From the NCBI RefSeq assembly GCF_010015445.1, contig NC_053114.1, forward strand, positions 23,915,579 through 23,979,578: a stretch of DNA of 64,000 bases, in the 5' to 3' direction. The notes beneath the pieces are model-generated. The model was not told the DNA's origin. It did not search any database and saw only the letters and a list, made by a program, of their open reading frames with translations. Both the position numbers and the translations under genes were made by a program. This document shows, piece after piece, positions 49,851 through 62,075 of the stretch. Source of the stretch: Perca fluviatilis (Eukaryota; Chordata; Actinopteri; Perciformes; Percidae). The number at the start of each line of letters is the position of its first letter. Positions within the stretch are counted from its first letter, which is position 1.

Positions 49851-51994
49851 TTAAAGGGGTGATAGAATGCAAAACCGATTTTACCCTGTCATAGTTGAAT
49901 AACGACAGTTCGGTGGGTAAATAGGACATACATATAAGCTCAAAATCCCATTGACACCCCTTTACTATGAAAATCTCATATTTTGAAACTGCCGCTGAAA
50001 ACGGGCGAATCTCAACAAAGCTAGTTGCTTACGTAAGCATCTCAAAATCCGGAACCTTTGTCACAGCCATGGGTGTATTAAGAGAATGGTCACGCCCCAA
50101 CATTTGCATAGGCTACACAACTGACCTGAGATCAGTTAGTCTTCTGAATCTAGGTCGTGCAGATCTCAGAAAATATATACATTGTTCATATGCTATTTTA
50201 CCATTAAATTCACTTCTGAGACTTTTTTATGCGAGAAATCAACTACTTAGAGGTCAAATATGGGCCTAATTGCAAATTTTGTCCGACTGTGCGTCAGACT
50301 TCAGAGGCCGGTGCTGCCTGTGTTGCTGCCTCGCCGCCTGGCCTGCCTTCCTCCACAGACCCCGGCTTGCTGTGAGCTCGATTGAGCTCCGGCACGGCTG
50401 CTGCAGCCCACAGCACCTCATACCCGCGCAAAGTCACCGTTTGGGCTGGTGGACTACTACCAAACGCCGCTGCTCTGACAGAGCTCCAGGGCCTGCAACT
50501 CCCCTCTTCCTGCTAAATGCCCGGTGTATGTGAGTGAAAGCGCGGTCAGCGAGCTTGTTATGTCAGCATTCTCTTACCACAGGTTCCAGTTACTCTTTTA
50601 ATGTGTGTAATTATAATGTGTTGAGTTATTTAAACAAACAATTGGGAAAATAAACGCCGCTTGTCCATGAGTCTCATTGATAGAGCCTGCGGCTGAATGG
50701 AGCTCTATCAATTAGAGCTAGCTAGCCTCCTCTTAGAATTCCTCTGGAATTCACAAAAATTCATTAACTTGAAATCGGACACCGTTGTTAGCTTAATAAA
50801 ACATTTAGTTAGATGTTGTATAAGTGGCATGACGAAAATCAAACTGTAAATATACTCGAATTATGACCAAAAATGAAGCTAACTAGCCGCAATCTGTACA
50901 CAGAGGATTGAAGGGACAGTCGCAGCTAACAAAACCCTTACAGCTCACAAATATTCATTAACTTGAAATCGGACACCGTTGTTAGCTTTATAAAACATAT
51001 AGTTAGATGTTGTATAAGTGGCGTGACGAAATTTAAACTGTAAATATACTCGAATTACGACCAAAAATGAAGCTAACTTGCCGCAATCCGTACACATAGG
51101 ATTGAAGGGACAGTCGCAGCTAACGAAACCCTTACAGCTCACAAATATTTTTTTATTTAATTTATAAAACATATAGTTAGATGTTGTATAGCTAAGTGGC
51201 GTGACATGTGTGTAACATGTGGTAAGAGATTGCTGGTGTAACAAGCTCGCTGACCGCGCTCTCACTCACGGGCCATTTAGCTAGCAGGAAGAGAGGAGAT
51301 GCAGGCCCTGGAGCTTTGTCAGGGCAGCAGCGTTTGGTAGTAGTCCACCAGCCCAAACGGTAACTTTGCGCGGGTATGAGGTGCTGTGGGCTGCAGCAGC
51401 CGTGCTGGAGCTCAATTGAGCTCACAGCAAGCCGGGATCTGTGGAGGAAGGCAGGCCGGGCGGCGAGGCAGCAACACAGGCAGCTGAACTCCGACACACA
51501 GTTTTACCAAATTTGCAATTAGCCATCCATTTTCGTAAAACGTAGTACTATATACCATATTTGAGCTTTATATAGTTGATTTCTCGCATAAAAAAGTCTC
51601 AGAAGTGAATTTGGTAAGGAAACATTGCAGTGTCTGGAATATGAGATTCTGTCGCGTTTCTAATGTCTGTGTATTGGGGATTCGCTCAACCAATCAGAAC
51701 ACGACCTCTAATGCGTGTGTATGGCGAGTCGCTCAACCAATCAGCGCGCGTCTCTACATGTGTGTACGGGGCTAAGGCTCAACCAAGCAGCGCGCAGCTC
51801 ATCTAAATATTCATGACCATACCATATTTGGAAGAAAAGCTCTTGTTACAAATAGGGCCAAAACACAGGGATGCATAAGGGCCAATAAAACATCAACCAG
51901 GCCATTTTCAGCCCAACTAATGTTACATACCCCATTAGGAGACCATAAGGAACAGTGTGAAATACCCTATATTATCATTCTATCACCCCTTTAA
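49851..51994. mobile_element. TTAA-flanked fold-back DNA element, 2.1 kb
   Basis: The 15-bp ends AGGGGTGATAGAATG and CATTCTATCACCCCT are perfect inverses between TTAA duplications. Inside, two arms of about 400 bp (50198-50590 and 51211-51620) are inverted copies of each other, sharing GCGCAAAGT(C/T)ACCGTTTGGGCTGGTGGAC and GCTGACCGCGCT-type blocks. Between them lies a 194-bp tandem repeat. Open frames in the arms (about 100 codons) are GC-rich shadows, not recognised proteins. Confidence 0.8.
50751..51205. repeat. 194-bp tandem repeat in the fold-back loop
   Basis: TCACAAA(A/T)AT begins at 50751, 50945 and 51139, exactly 194 bp apart. Copies one and two are complete and nearly identical (ACTTGAAATCGGACACCGTT in both). 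The third is partial. Confidence 0.9.
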
Positions 51995-52214
51995 ATACAA
52001 TTGTCAATGACTCACAGCACTACAAAGCTTAACATGCTTAAAGGGTTGCATTTCACTGGACCACAATTATCATTTAGTTCATTCTTTTTTGGAATAGATT
52101 GGATTGCTCTTTCTTGTCAGATTTCTATGAAAATAAAATAAAACATAATGAGCTTGTAATCCCAAAATTGCCACTCCTCTGATGCTTTTTTTTCCAGAGA
52201 GAAGGCCTCTAGAG

Positions 52215-52681
52215 CAGTGGTTCCCAACCTTTTTTCCTTGGCACCACCCCTACTCATGTCTAAGAAAAGCTGAGCCCCCCCCCCTGAAACCGAAGTTGAG
52301 GTAACTCTCGAGATTGAGCCTTACTTTCTTTTTTGATACAGAGCAGTTATCAGCACTTTGACGTTTCTTCGCCATGTTTCATTCATAAAATAGTGATGCC
52401 GTGGCGGCAGGAAAACGAGGATGATAGCAGCTAGCAGCTGACCTGATGACAGCAAGGGTCACAGGTTAAGAGGTCCTGGAGTTTTGGCCTACTAAGTAGC
52501 CTGCCTACAATTTTAAGCGAGAACAAAAATATATAGTTTTTATACAGACTTTTGTATACATTATATATTCTAGTGTATTATCATAATTTGTTTAACATAT
52601 TTTTTTTTTACCTCAACTTCAAACCAGATAAAGACTTGCGCACCCCCTGTGATCTTTGCTGCCCCCCTGAGGGGACCACTG
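52215..52681. mobile_element. hAT-type MITE with perfect 8-bp target duplication
   Basis: It starts CAGTGGTTCCCAACC and ends GGGGACCACTG, the ends of a common vertebrate hAT family, and is flanked by CTCTAGAG at 52207-52214 and 52682-52689. An internal 12-bp inverted pair GAAGTTGAGGTA/TACCTCAACTTC is also present. No transposase frame was found. Confidence 0.92.
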
Positions 52682-52689
52682 CTCTAGAG

Positions 52690-54229
52690 CATCTTCTGCT
52701 ATTAGACCTCCAAAGAATACAACAGAAGTAGCTTTCTGGGGGAGACGGGTCAAAGGTTGTCTTCCACGTTCTTTTTCTTGCTCTGACATAATGCAATTCA
52801 TTTATGGGATATACACTGACCCTTCAAGAGGTCGGTATGAAATCCTGCCCATGTGTAAGAGTTTAAACAAATGCATAAAACCTTGTAGGAAAATGTAATG
52901 ACACTCTTGAAAAAAACTAAATTGTTTGGGCACTTTAAATACCTTTATCTGGTCTGAGAACAGCAATGACCAAGAATATGAGTATCACCAAATTGCACAT
53001 CTAAGTGTAACAATGATATATAAATTTGAATATGCTCTAAAATTTGTTGGCCCATCTATTTGTTGCATAGTTCAGACTTTGACTTGTGCATATCTGAGGT
53101 CTATAAATGTGCTGTAACATTACAGCACATTATTCTTCAGACTGCTGTGCACTTGCTCAGCTGGGTTGCTTTAATGCTTATAGCAGTAATAGAGTTGATT
53201 GTGATATAATGGCTTTAAAATTACCTGGGATCTGTGGGTTCTCTCGAACCTCTCTTTTATAGTTTGAAATAAAACAACATCCCACACACTGAGCAAATCT
53301 TTGTGAATAAATTACACAATATCACTGTAAAAAGCCCTGGAGGATTAAAGCATGGCTCGAGTTGTGTTGATGAATGTGTTGTTTTAAGCTCAGAGAAGAC
53401 ACTGTGACAGGCTAATAAATATTCATCACAAAGATAGTGTGAGAGGAAAAAGTGAGGGCGAGAAAGAAAGCTGATGCAATGAGGACCTTGGAACAGGATA
53501 AGCTATTTGTGTCTTAGGTCTGACACAGATAAAGCATATTTTTTCAGGAATTAATGTGTTTTGTGTCTGCAATAGATTAAACAGATTCCACATTTGCCAT
53601 TAAGCAGTATCAGCGAGGGTAGTATCAGAAGACTATCCTCTTTACACAGATGCACATAAAATCACAAAAGATGTCAAAAGTGATATTGCAACAAAGGTGT
53701 GAGACAGAAATCTGAGAGATACAACAAAGACTCAATATAGCAGTGCACTGAATTGGTACTGAGCTATAAAGTACAATAATCCAACATATGAATGTTTTCT
53801 TTCCACAAACTCATATTTTACTGTTTGTCAATCAGGTATAGAGACATACAACACATGTTTCTATGGGCTTTTCCTATGAAAATGATGATTAATCAAAGCC
53901 TTATGTAATACTCAGATGTTTAGATTTAGATTTAAGCTTTGTGTAATTTGCAGATCTTTTTTAGCAAGTTATTTACAATGCATGGAAGATAATATATGAT
54001 AAATCAAGTCAAATCAATTTCATTTAAGCAGCCTAAAATCACAATACACAAAGTTGCCTCAAAGAAGTTTACTAACCGTAATCGTCTTAGTTACCAGCGC
54101 ACCATAATAAGCTTATAAATGAGTTCCATGCTCTGTTTCTGTTGTTGAATTGTACACAAACATATGTTGCATGACAATATATAACACTATCCTGAGTACA
54201 ATACAAGACAAAGTGTTAAATGACCCACA
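52690..54229. other. No gene seen
   Basis: AT-rich spacer. A short piece near 54003-54065 (CAAATCAATTTCATTTAAGC...GTTGCCTCAAAG) may be a trace of the same fish repeat as that at 13.56 kb. Confidence 0.5.
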
Positions 54230-54338
<109 letters not shown>

Positions 54339-55189
54339 TGTGACATATATTATATTCATCCTCATTCATATCTTTTTCTTTTTTTTTGTTAATGCCCTTT
54401 TCCTTTCTCTGCTAGTGAAACACTACATGCTTTATTATATACCTTATAGTATTAGAAATAACCATTTACTTTAAATGTTAACAGCCTGTAATAGGCTATT
54501 GGATGGGACCCAGCTGACTGCCACTGATTGATGTGTAACACTAGAGACCGCCAGTGAGCCATGTTACGCGAGTAGCTCTGGGCGAACGTGTACGGTGAGT
54601 AAATGTGCCTTATCGACTGTATGGGCCTATATTGGCTGTAAAGGCATGATGGTCATAATGAAAGCACACAGGCTGCTCGTGACACTAATGAAAAGCTTGA
54701 TAAAGGCTCAACACGTGAGTGAGAGATAAACGTGTAGGCTACAACTTCGGCATGTTATGCGTAAAAAGGTATCTCTATGCACACGTGAATCCTTATGAAT
54801 TCCACAGTGAAAACATCGGTTTAAGGATTACTGTTGATGAGGACTAACTGTGAAAACATAGGCTATAATAGAATCGGTTGCCTGTCAAAATCACCACTAT
54901 TGTCAAAAATGGGTGGCTACAACAAGTCTGAAAGCTGTAGGCTATTTCATGGCCACGTAATATGTAATATGGCCATAATGGCCTATATAAAAATACAAAT
55001 TATGCATATGACTATCCCAAATTATTTCTGTTCAACTGTCATCGTGAGCTTCTCATCAGTGTGTAGTTTCGGAGTGAAAGTGTGCGCTAAATGTGGTCTG
55101 GAGCATCTGATTAAACGGTCAACAACACTGAGGGCGCACGGATATCTCGCCTCAGCTGAGTAGGCGACCTCCTACCGACTTACTTCACG

Positions 55190-55589
55190 TCACCCCGCCC
55201 GTCTGCCTGCCGTCTCCTCCCTAAAACCTTTGCTGCGACCATCCCTCTGAGCGACTCTGGGCTGAGGGGGAGAAAAGAAACTGAGAGAGACAGAGGGGAG
55301 AAAGTGTGTGAGAGAGAAATACATGCAGACTCCAAACATCACCTAGACTACCTGCTCCGTCCAGCACAACAAGGAGGAGGACGCACAAGTGCAGGCGCGT
55401 CCATGCGTGCCAACCGAACAAGACAATAAGCGGGCAAAAGGAACACCAATCCAAAAAATTGGACTAAGAGTTCATCTTGAGAACTCTTTGGAAAAGAGCA
55501 CAGCTTTTGCTACAAGAACAAAGACAGCCTAAATGAGTACATGGTAAGAAGAACCATGCATCTCAACAGAGAAGAAGATAACAGCAAAG
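55190..55589 (+). other. Candidate 5' exon of an unidentified plus-strand gene
   Basis: A GC-richer, purine-rich block follows a CCCGCCC/CCGTCTCC region and ends in GCAAAG|GTGAGC, a strong donor. Near its end an ATG at 55551 opens a frame MVRRTMHLNREEDNSK that runs into the donor in phase 1. A shorter upstream ATG gives only MSTW and a stop. The 5' end is a guess. The protein is not recognised, and an entirely untranslated exon is equally possible. Transcription would run away from saa and off the right edge. Confidence 0.4.
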
Positions 55590-56206
55590 GTGAGCAAAAG
55601 ATTTGAGCGGCCATCGGTGGATGGTTTTAATCCAGACTCTGTATAGTTTTAAGCTCTCGCGTTGGTTGCCAGATGCCCTTGAGTGTGTCATGTTGATGTC
55701 AAGTAATGATGCTGGGGTCATGCCAACAAGCTAATGGTGACTGCTGTGATGGTTCTCTTATTGCATGGCTGCCTTTCACCAAAAAAGCCTTGCATGGCAG
55801 CGAGAAGGGCTGTTGCATATACACCCAAGGTGGCAATGTGGGGACTGTCTGTGAGAGACAGCCACTTGAGCACTTGTTGTGTGTCCGATTCGGTCGTTTT
55901 CGCACGAGGTGACCTGAGCGTAAATGCACAAGGTCATCCATTCTCGATCATATTGATGAGCAGCGTGCAGTGTTGGTGTAGCTACGAGCTGCTTGTGTTT
56001 GTACTGTCGCTGTAATTGAGTCGCCACGGATGTGTGTTTGTCCTCCGATGTGGTCGGAGGGGAGAATTAGAGAGCAGACGGTGTGTAATGACACGAACCC
56101 CTTCATCAGGATAAATAATGATAGAGTAAATAGCTGCTGATGCCTCTGCCAGAGCCATGCAAAGATAATGACGCAGCCTGTGTCTTATTATGCATTGTTA
56201 AATGAC

Positions 56207-56288
56207 ACCAATATGACTTGTCTGGTGTCCACCACACTCCCATTGAGTATAGAGTAACCAATATGACTTGTCTGGTGTCCACAATATT

Positions 56289-56330
<42 letters not shown>

Positions 56331-56411
56331 TTTTATTTTTTTTTTTTTTTTTTATTTTTTTTTTTTTCACACTCCCATTAGAAAAGAAAAAAAAAAATGA
56401 CAAAAAAAAAA

Positions 56412-56467
<56 letters not shown>
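56207..56467. repeat. Local duplication with poly(T) and poly(A) tracts
   Basis: ACCAATATGACTTGTCTGGT (and six further bases) occurs twice, 50 bp apart. CACACTCCCATT also occurs twice. Between and after them are a broken T tract of about 80 bp and an A tract of about 85 bp. The pattern suggests a rearrangement or an assembly error. Confidence 0.9.
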
Positions 56468-56469
<2 letters not shown>

Positions 56470-56938
56470 AGTGTTCATCCATTTATAGTCATTTTAATGT
56501 TCAAAAACTCTCCAACTGCAAATGTAAAATGTAGGTGAGATATCAGCAGTGCAGTTCCACAAAAAACCCCATTTTTTTTTTTTTTAAATATTAGAAAGTT
56601 TTTTTTAAAAAATTTTTTTTTATATTTTATTTAAAAATTAAATTTTTTTTTAATATAAAAATAATTTATGTAATATTGCTGGCAAGGGAATATAACATTT
56701 TATTTTTTTATGTGCAGCTGTCAGGCTTTATGGTCAGCTAATATCTTTGTTTTTACCAGCTGTAAAGCATGCTGTTTAGTGAGGAGTTCCCCATGTGGTG
56801 AGTGGTGCCCTGCACAGTGGCATTCTGCATCGTCCCTCATCCAAAATGTCTTACGACCTCGTTGCTCGATATGGTTTCACCAGGGACATAAGTGAGTCAC
56901 CATCTGCAACTAGAAGTGATTTCATGATTACATGACAG

Positions 56939-56973
<35 letters not shown>

Positions 56974-56984
56974 AGTGTGTGTGT

Positions 56985-57031
<47 letters not shown>
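56939..57031. repeat. (GT)n and (GA)n microsatellites
   Basis: A GT run grades through GAGTGTGT into a GA run of about 20 units. Confidence 0.95.
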
Positions 57032-57034
<3 letters not shown>

Positions 57035-57347
57035 GCATCTGAAAGTGAGAGGGAGGTGTGAGAGAGAGAGAGGTGTGCAAGTCAAAGAGCATTGATGAAA
57101 AGGTGAAATATAACAGTCATACTGAAGCACAGGATTTTATATTTTAAAAATACTGATGTAAGTTTTCTGTAAATGCATCTGGATCTTCTTTGACGATTTC
57201 TACCAATGAAAAAATTTATAAATTACATCAGTGCTGCTACTACCGATAATAAGAACAATAAATATACAGATAGACTGACATTGAGTATTGAGTACGTATT
57301 AAAAAAAACAAAAAACAAAGGGAAATTGCAGCATTACAGCAGTCAAT

Positions 57348-57411
57348 AATAATAATAATAATAATAAAATAATAATAATAATAATAATAATAATTATTAT
57401 TATTATTATAA
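57348..57411. repeat. (AAT)n(ATT)n palindromic microsatellite
   Basis: AAT repeats switch to ATT repeats at about 57394, so the block can fold into a hairpin. Confidence 0.93.
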
Positions 57412-57939
57412 AAATTCCAGAAAACATCTCCTCATTAAGTCAATTCAATAACTATTCATCCCCAGCTTGTTTAAAAGTACAGCCAAAACATAACATACAT
57501 TTCAATGAAATATAGGACAAAGTTATTCAGTAAATAATTAAAATGCATAATATTTAAAAGTATAAAGTGCTCACGTTACTTTGGTTAACCTTCACTTCAA
57601 ATTAGATACATTTTTTCATCAAGTAAATATCTTCCATCAAACTGACATGATGATGAAACAAAAACAAAGTAATCATGAAAACCTCTGAGCCAATCTTTGA
57701 ACTGTAAATATCTAACTCTGACAAACAGCTGTTCCAACAGTGTAACTCACTGTGTGTGACATATTGAAGATGCCTGAAGTTCTTTAATGGTCTGTAAGGC
57801 TATAGCCTGTTTTACCACTTATACCCTGTTTTATGCTTAAAGGCTGTCTACTGTGTCAAAATGAATCAGATAAATGGCTCACATTCAGTACCAAAAAACG
57901 TATAGCCCCAGCCGCCAGCTTTAATTGTCATGTTGCATT

Positions 57940-58022
<83 letters not shown>

Positions 58023-60027
58023 GAGTAATTTTAGGAAAGCGTAAAGCATTTGTTTGCTAAAACATTCGTACTCCCTCCCAAATTGTATTTACCTGTGAAG
58101 TGATGAAAAGTAATCAACACAAAAGAGCAGTGCTTAGTGTGATTATTAGTTTTCATGTGCTTTGAAACCATGTTTTCCTTCATACTTGAGGTTCATGCAG
58201 CAAGATTATTTCTGGGGCATCTCTGTATATTGTATATTGAGCAATGCATTTTTTTCTCTCCTGATATTGTTTCTGATACATCAATGCAGGATATCAATAC
58301 CAAAACAGAGTACCAATTTATACAAGTGGTTTCATTTCTAATTTGAAAGCTGCACACTATAGTGTGTGGAACTCATTGGAACACTGTTTATGTAATATAG
58401 CATGATGCTAGGGATTGCTGTGTCTCTGAAAAGTGAGTGTCCAGTGACTCAATCAATGTACGGTAACTGATCGAGTATTTTACAATTATATTGACAGAGA
58501 AACTGTCTTTAACATGGATCAGAGGCGCAGGAGATACAGGTTAGTTTAATTAGATATTCTTAATTGCTGCTGGTGTGAATGTGAATAAATGGTTGTATGT
58601 CTACATGTGTTAACTCCTTGATAGACTGACAGCCTGTTCAAATTTAATCCTGCTAACCCTAACCCACTGTGAGCTGTGAGTGGGCAGTAGTAGTTGATTT
58701 GTTAGAAGAGGTCATTTGTAAAAACAGATACAAGCCATTCTAAAACATGCATAAACCAACACCAATTTAAATGATATTCCCTGGATTGGACACAGAAAAA
58801 AAAATTATTTAGTAAAATAAAATAATAATGGAGATATTAGTTGTGGATCTTATTGAGAATTTCTTTACAAGAGCACAGCCAATTGCATCTCTAGGAAAAA
58901 TGTGTGATGAGTAAGAGGAAGGACTGCATTGTGGAGCGTAAGCAGAGATACGTTTCGTAGTATTCTGTGGTTGGTTTGTCAAAGCCTTCCTGCAGTGTTG
59001 TTGTAATCTCTCTAGAGCAGCCCAGGTGTCAAGTAGGCCTCAATGCAAGGTGCAATACAGAATCATTATTAATCCGGCACGTGAACAGTCAGAGATAATT
59101 GCTTAATATTAGTAGCATTCAGATTCAGAGGGAAATGTTTAATTATGTTATGGTTCAAAACTAATGGGCTGGAATCTTATTAGTGGTTTGAGACAAGCTG
59201 CGAGAGAGAAGAGAGAGACAGAGCAGTAATTAATAAAATCTGAAACAAAGGTAGTTATATTCCCTATTTAACTCTGAGCCACAATATTGGGAAGCAAGCC
59301 ACTTAGATTTAAAGACTCAAGGGACGAGACACTGAGGCCATGAAAGGGGAAATATTAGTCTGTTCTACACACACATATTTTACAACCAAAGAGGAATATG
59401 ATAGACGATCACGTCAACATGATAGCTAAATAGAAAAGTCAGATAGGAGTGGGGTCCAAAAGAGACAAAATGTGTGACAGAGAGGGGGATGGGTTTCTGT
59501 GTGGTGAGCAGAGCTGAATTAATGCAGTCTTCAGTTTCAGTAAACTGTCAAAATGATTTTCGTCATGGTGTACAATTTGAAATGAAAGATTCAACAAAAA
59601 CATTTATTTTTCTCTGGTAAAGGCATCATGTTGTAACACGTCAGCAGATTTGTCAGTCCTTTAGTTGTAAAAAAAAAACACCAAAATGTGAGATGTAAGA
59701 TGACTGGCTTTTTTATTGTAGTGCCATTTATTTTTTTAAGCCAGGGTTGTAACGCACAATAAGTCAGTTCTCCAAATGGAACGACAAAATACGTTGTTTG
59801 TCCGTGCCCTCTTGTACAGTTTCTGATCTGACGCCCCTATCGGCAGGACAACATCGTTTTTTCTGTGCCTTCGAAAACAACTGTTTAAAAATAAATCTGT
59901 TTAATGATGTGATATTGGTATGGTTCAAGGTGCTGTACTCAAAATACAAAAAAAATTCAGTCTGAGCTGGGATTGCCTCCACATGGCTCTCACCATAGTT
60001 TGATTGACGTTCAGAGTCTGGGCCAGG

Positions 60028-60029
<2 letters not shown>
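57412..60029. other. No gene seen apart from a microsatellite
   Basis: Probably intron of the candidate plus-strand gene or intergenic. No splice-flanked open block or complete transposon is recognised. Confidence 0.5.
57941..58026. repeat. Compound (AT)n(GA)n microsatellite
   Basis: About 25 AT units pass directly into about 14 GA units. Confidence 0.95.

Positions 60030-60099
<70 letters not shown>
60030..60099. repeat. (AT)n microsatellite
   Basis: About 35 AT units. Confidence 0.97.
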
Positions 60100-60103
<4 letters not shown>

Positions 60104-61478
60104 GAAAAAAAAGAGAAAGCTAATTTTCCAAAAAAAAAAAAGTTTCAAAAAGAGCTCTCTTGGCTATTTTGCAGGCCCTTTTGATACGGTCCCTAACTTC
60201 AGCTTGTCAGTTTCTGTTAACTGTTGCATGGAGGTGATAAATATTGAAAGCCATTATCTGTTCCTATCTAAATGTTGTAGTTAACATCACAATCATAAAC
60301 CCGTTTTGGCAAAGACAAACACATTGCAACATTTAGTGTATTTTTGTGTATTGTATGTGTGGTGTCTGGTTAGACATGCCTGTGCTCTTCATAAGACAGC
60401 ATCCTCATTGTTCGCTACATTCGTCTGGCTTCTGTCTCTCCTATCGCTTGACCCTGTTTACCGTGTTGTCTTGGTTTTACTTAGTGCCTTGCAATTATGT
60501 AGTAACGCACAAGGAAAACAGACAGCCAGAGATGGTGGAGAAGAGATTTGGGAATCTGGATGCACCACTGTACCAGCAGTGTGGGTTGACAATGTTACTG
60601 GCAGATATAGGGGGCTGGTGGAGAAAGACAGAAATAGATAATTGGAGACAGAGGCAGAGAGAGAGAGGCAGCCTATATTTTGAGAGAATATCTATGTTAT
60701 GCCTCCCAGTAGTGAGTACTTTTGAAGAGGAAGCAAAAGAGGGAAAGAGACTACACTATGCCTTTTAATCAGTGAACTCATTGAAGCAACACTGGTCTCC
60801 AGACACTGTACACAGAAACAGTTAAGAGGAGAAAGACACAGGAAAGAAAAAGAAGCTCTTCTGTTTGGTAAAATGCTGACAATGATTATATAAAAAATGT
60901 ATTCAACTAAATATAATCAGTCTGATATCTCGATAAGGTTTGTGGGGTGAGACAGAAGAACACCTCTGTATAGAATTAACATGACTTAGATTTATTGGAG
61001 CATTGACTCGAATGTGTGATGCAAACAACAAATGTTGAATCTTCACACGCACACACTTTATGTCTATCTGTATTTACTCCTCAGTTTGGAGTAGCCAATT
61101 CCCGCTGTGCTCCTTTCCTCTGCCAGTGCACACCCCTGGCCTGGAGAGTGTGTAGACCGCCATGTGATGCTAGCCATGTCAGCCATGAGGTTGAAATGCT
61201 TCAGGTTATTATGTTCAGATTCCAACCCACATTAGCACAGGGGCCCAAACCAAACAATAGGAGTCACACACCAAGACGCAGTCCAGTGTCCAATGCAGTT
61301 ACATAGTCCATATTGAGGCAGTTTTGCACCTCACGATTTAGGTTTAATGCCAACATTCAATGCCAGTGCAGGAAGTAGTGTGACCTTTATGTAGCAAGGT
61401 TTAAAGTAAGGGTGTGGTGGTGGCTGGGTGTCTGACTTTCATACAGCACAGACGTGCAATTAATGTTCTCCTTTATTT
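60100..61478. other. No gene seen
   Basis: Two overlapping 110-140 codon frames near 60306-60768 show no domain, splice context or conservation that I can recognise; they are treated as chance. Confidence 0.5.
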
Positions 61479-61771
61479 TTAAGCTGCAGTGGGTAGAAAG
61501 CAAAAACATGACAGAATTTGAAGTAGAGTAAGACTTTTTCCTAAAGCTCTCCCTCTCCCCTCTACGTCGCACAGGCACTGTCTCTGAAATTACCTGTGAT
61601 TGGCCGAAGTGTCCTGTCATGGACTAGATTTTCAAAAGCCTGGAAACAGACCCAGGACGAGATGCAGAAGTTTAGTTTTTTCTCAGACTACTTTAATTAC
61701 AATATGCTAAAACATTATTATGGAATTTATGCCCAACAATGCCAAAAATAAATTGCCTACCACAGCTTTAA
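61479..61771. mobile_element. Short TTAA-flanked MITE
   Basis: Ends TTAAGCTGCAGTGGGTAGAA and TTGCCTACCACAGCTTTAA are imperfect inverses bordered by TTAA. The left end resembles that of the 13.65-kb element (AGCTGCAGTRGGTA), pointing to one family. A 285-bp body has no coding capacity. Confidence 0.7.
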
Positions 61772-61888
61772 CTGTAACCAGGTTCTGTTTTAACCCTAAC
61801 CAGATCTTTTAGTTGCCATTACTACAGTCTTCCCATACCATTCTCTGGTTGCTGTGCAAAGACATTTTAGAAAGTGAGAACTCATGCT

Positions 61889-62075
61889 GTGTAACTCACC
61901 TGGTTGAGCATGTGCCTCATGTACAAAGACTCAGTCCTTATTGCAGCAGCCGCAGGTTCGATTCCGACCTGCAGGCCTTTGCTGCATGTCAATCCCCCTC
62001 TCTCTCCTCTTTCACGTTTTAAGCTGTCCTCTCAAATAAAGACCTAAAAATGCGCCCACCAAAAAATATTGGCAT
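61889..62075 (+). mobile_element. tRNA-derived SINE
   Basis: A tRNA-like head has an A-box-like TAACTCACCTGG (61892) and a perfect B box GGTTCGATTCC (61955-61965), the internal RNA polymerase III promoter. The body TGCATGTCAATCCCCCTCTC and tail AAATAAAGACCTAAAAATG are as in a common fish SINE family. No target duplication was identified. It lies just downstream of a MITE. Confidence 0.75.

Noticed and set aside
50751..51205. CRISPR-like direct repeats
   Set aside because: The 194-bp units are contiguous without spacers and lie inside a eukaryotic transposon.
50270..51497. Cys-rich 87-101 codon frames in the fold-back arms
   Set aside because: They are mirror copies of the same GC-rich repeat, stop at arbitrary points and match no family known to me.
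60306..60768. Two overlapping frames of 110 and 140 codons
   Set aside because: No signal, domain, codon pattern or splice context; the two frames are mutually exclusive and both look random.
61889..61977. True tRNA gene
   Set aside because: The B box is perfect, but the A box is decayed, no clear acceptor stem forms, and a SINE body and A-rich tail follow.
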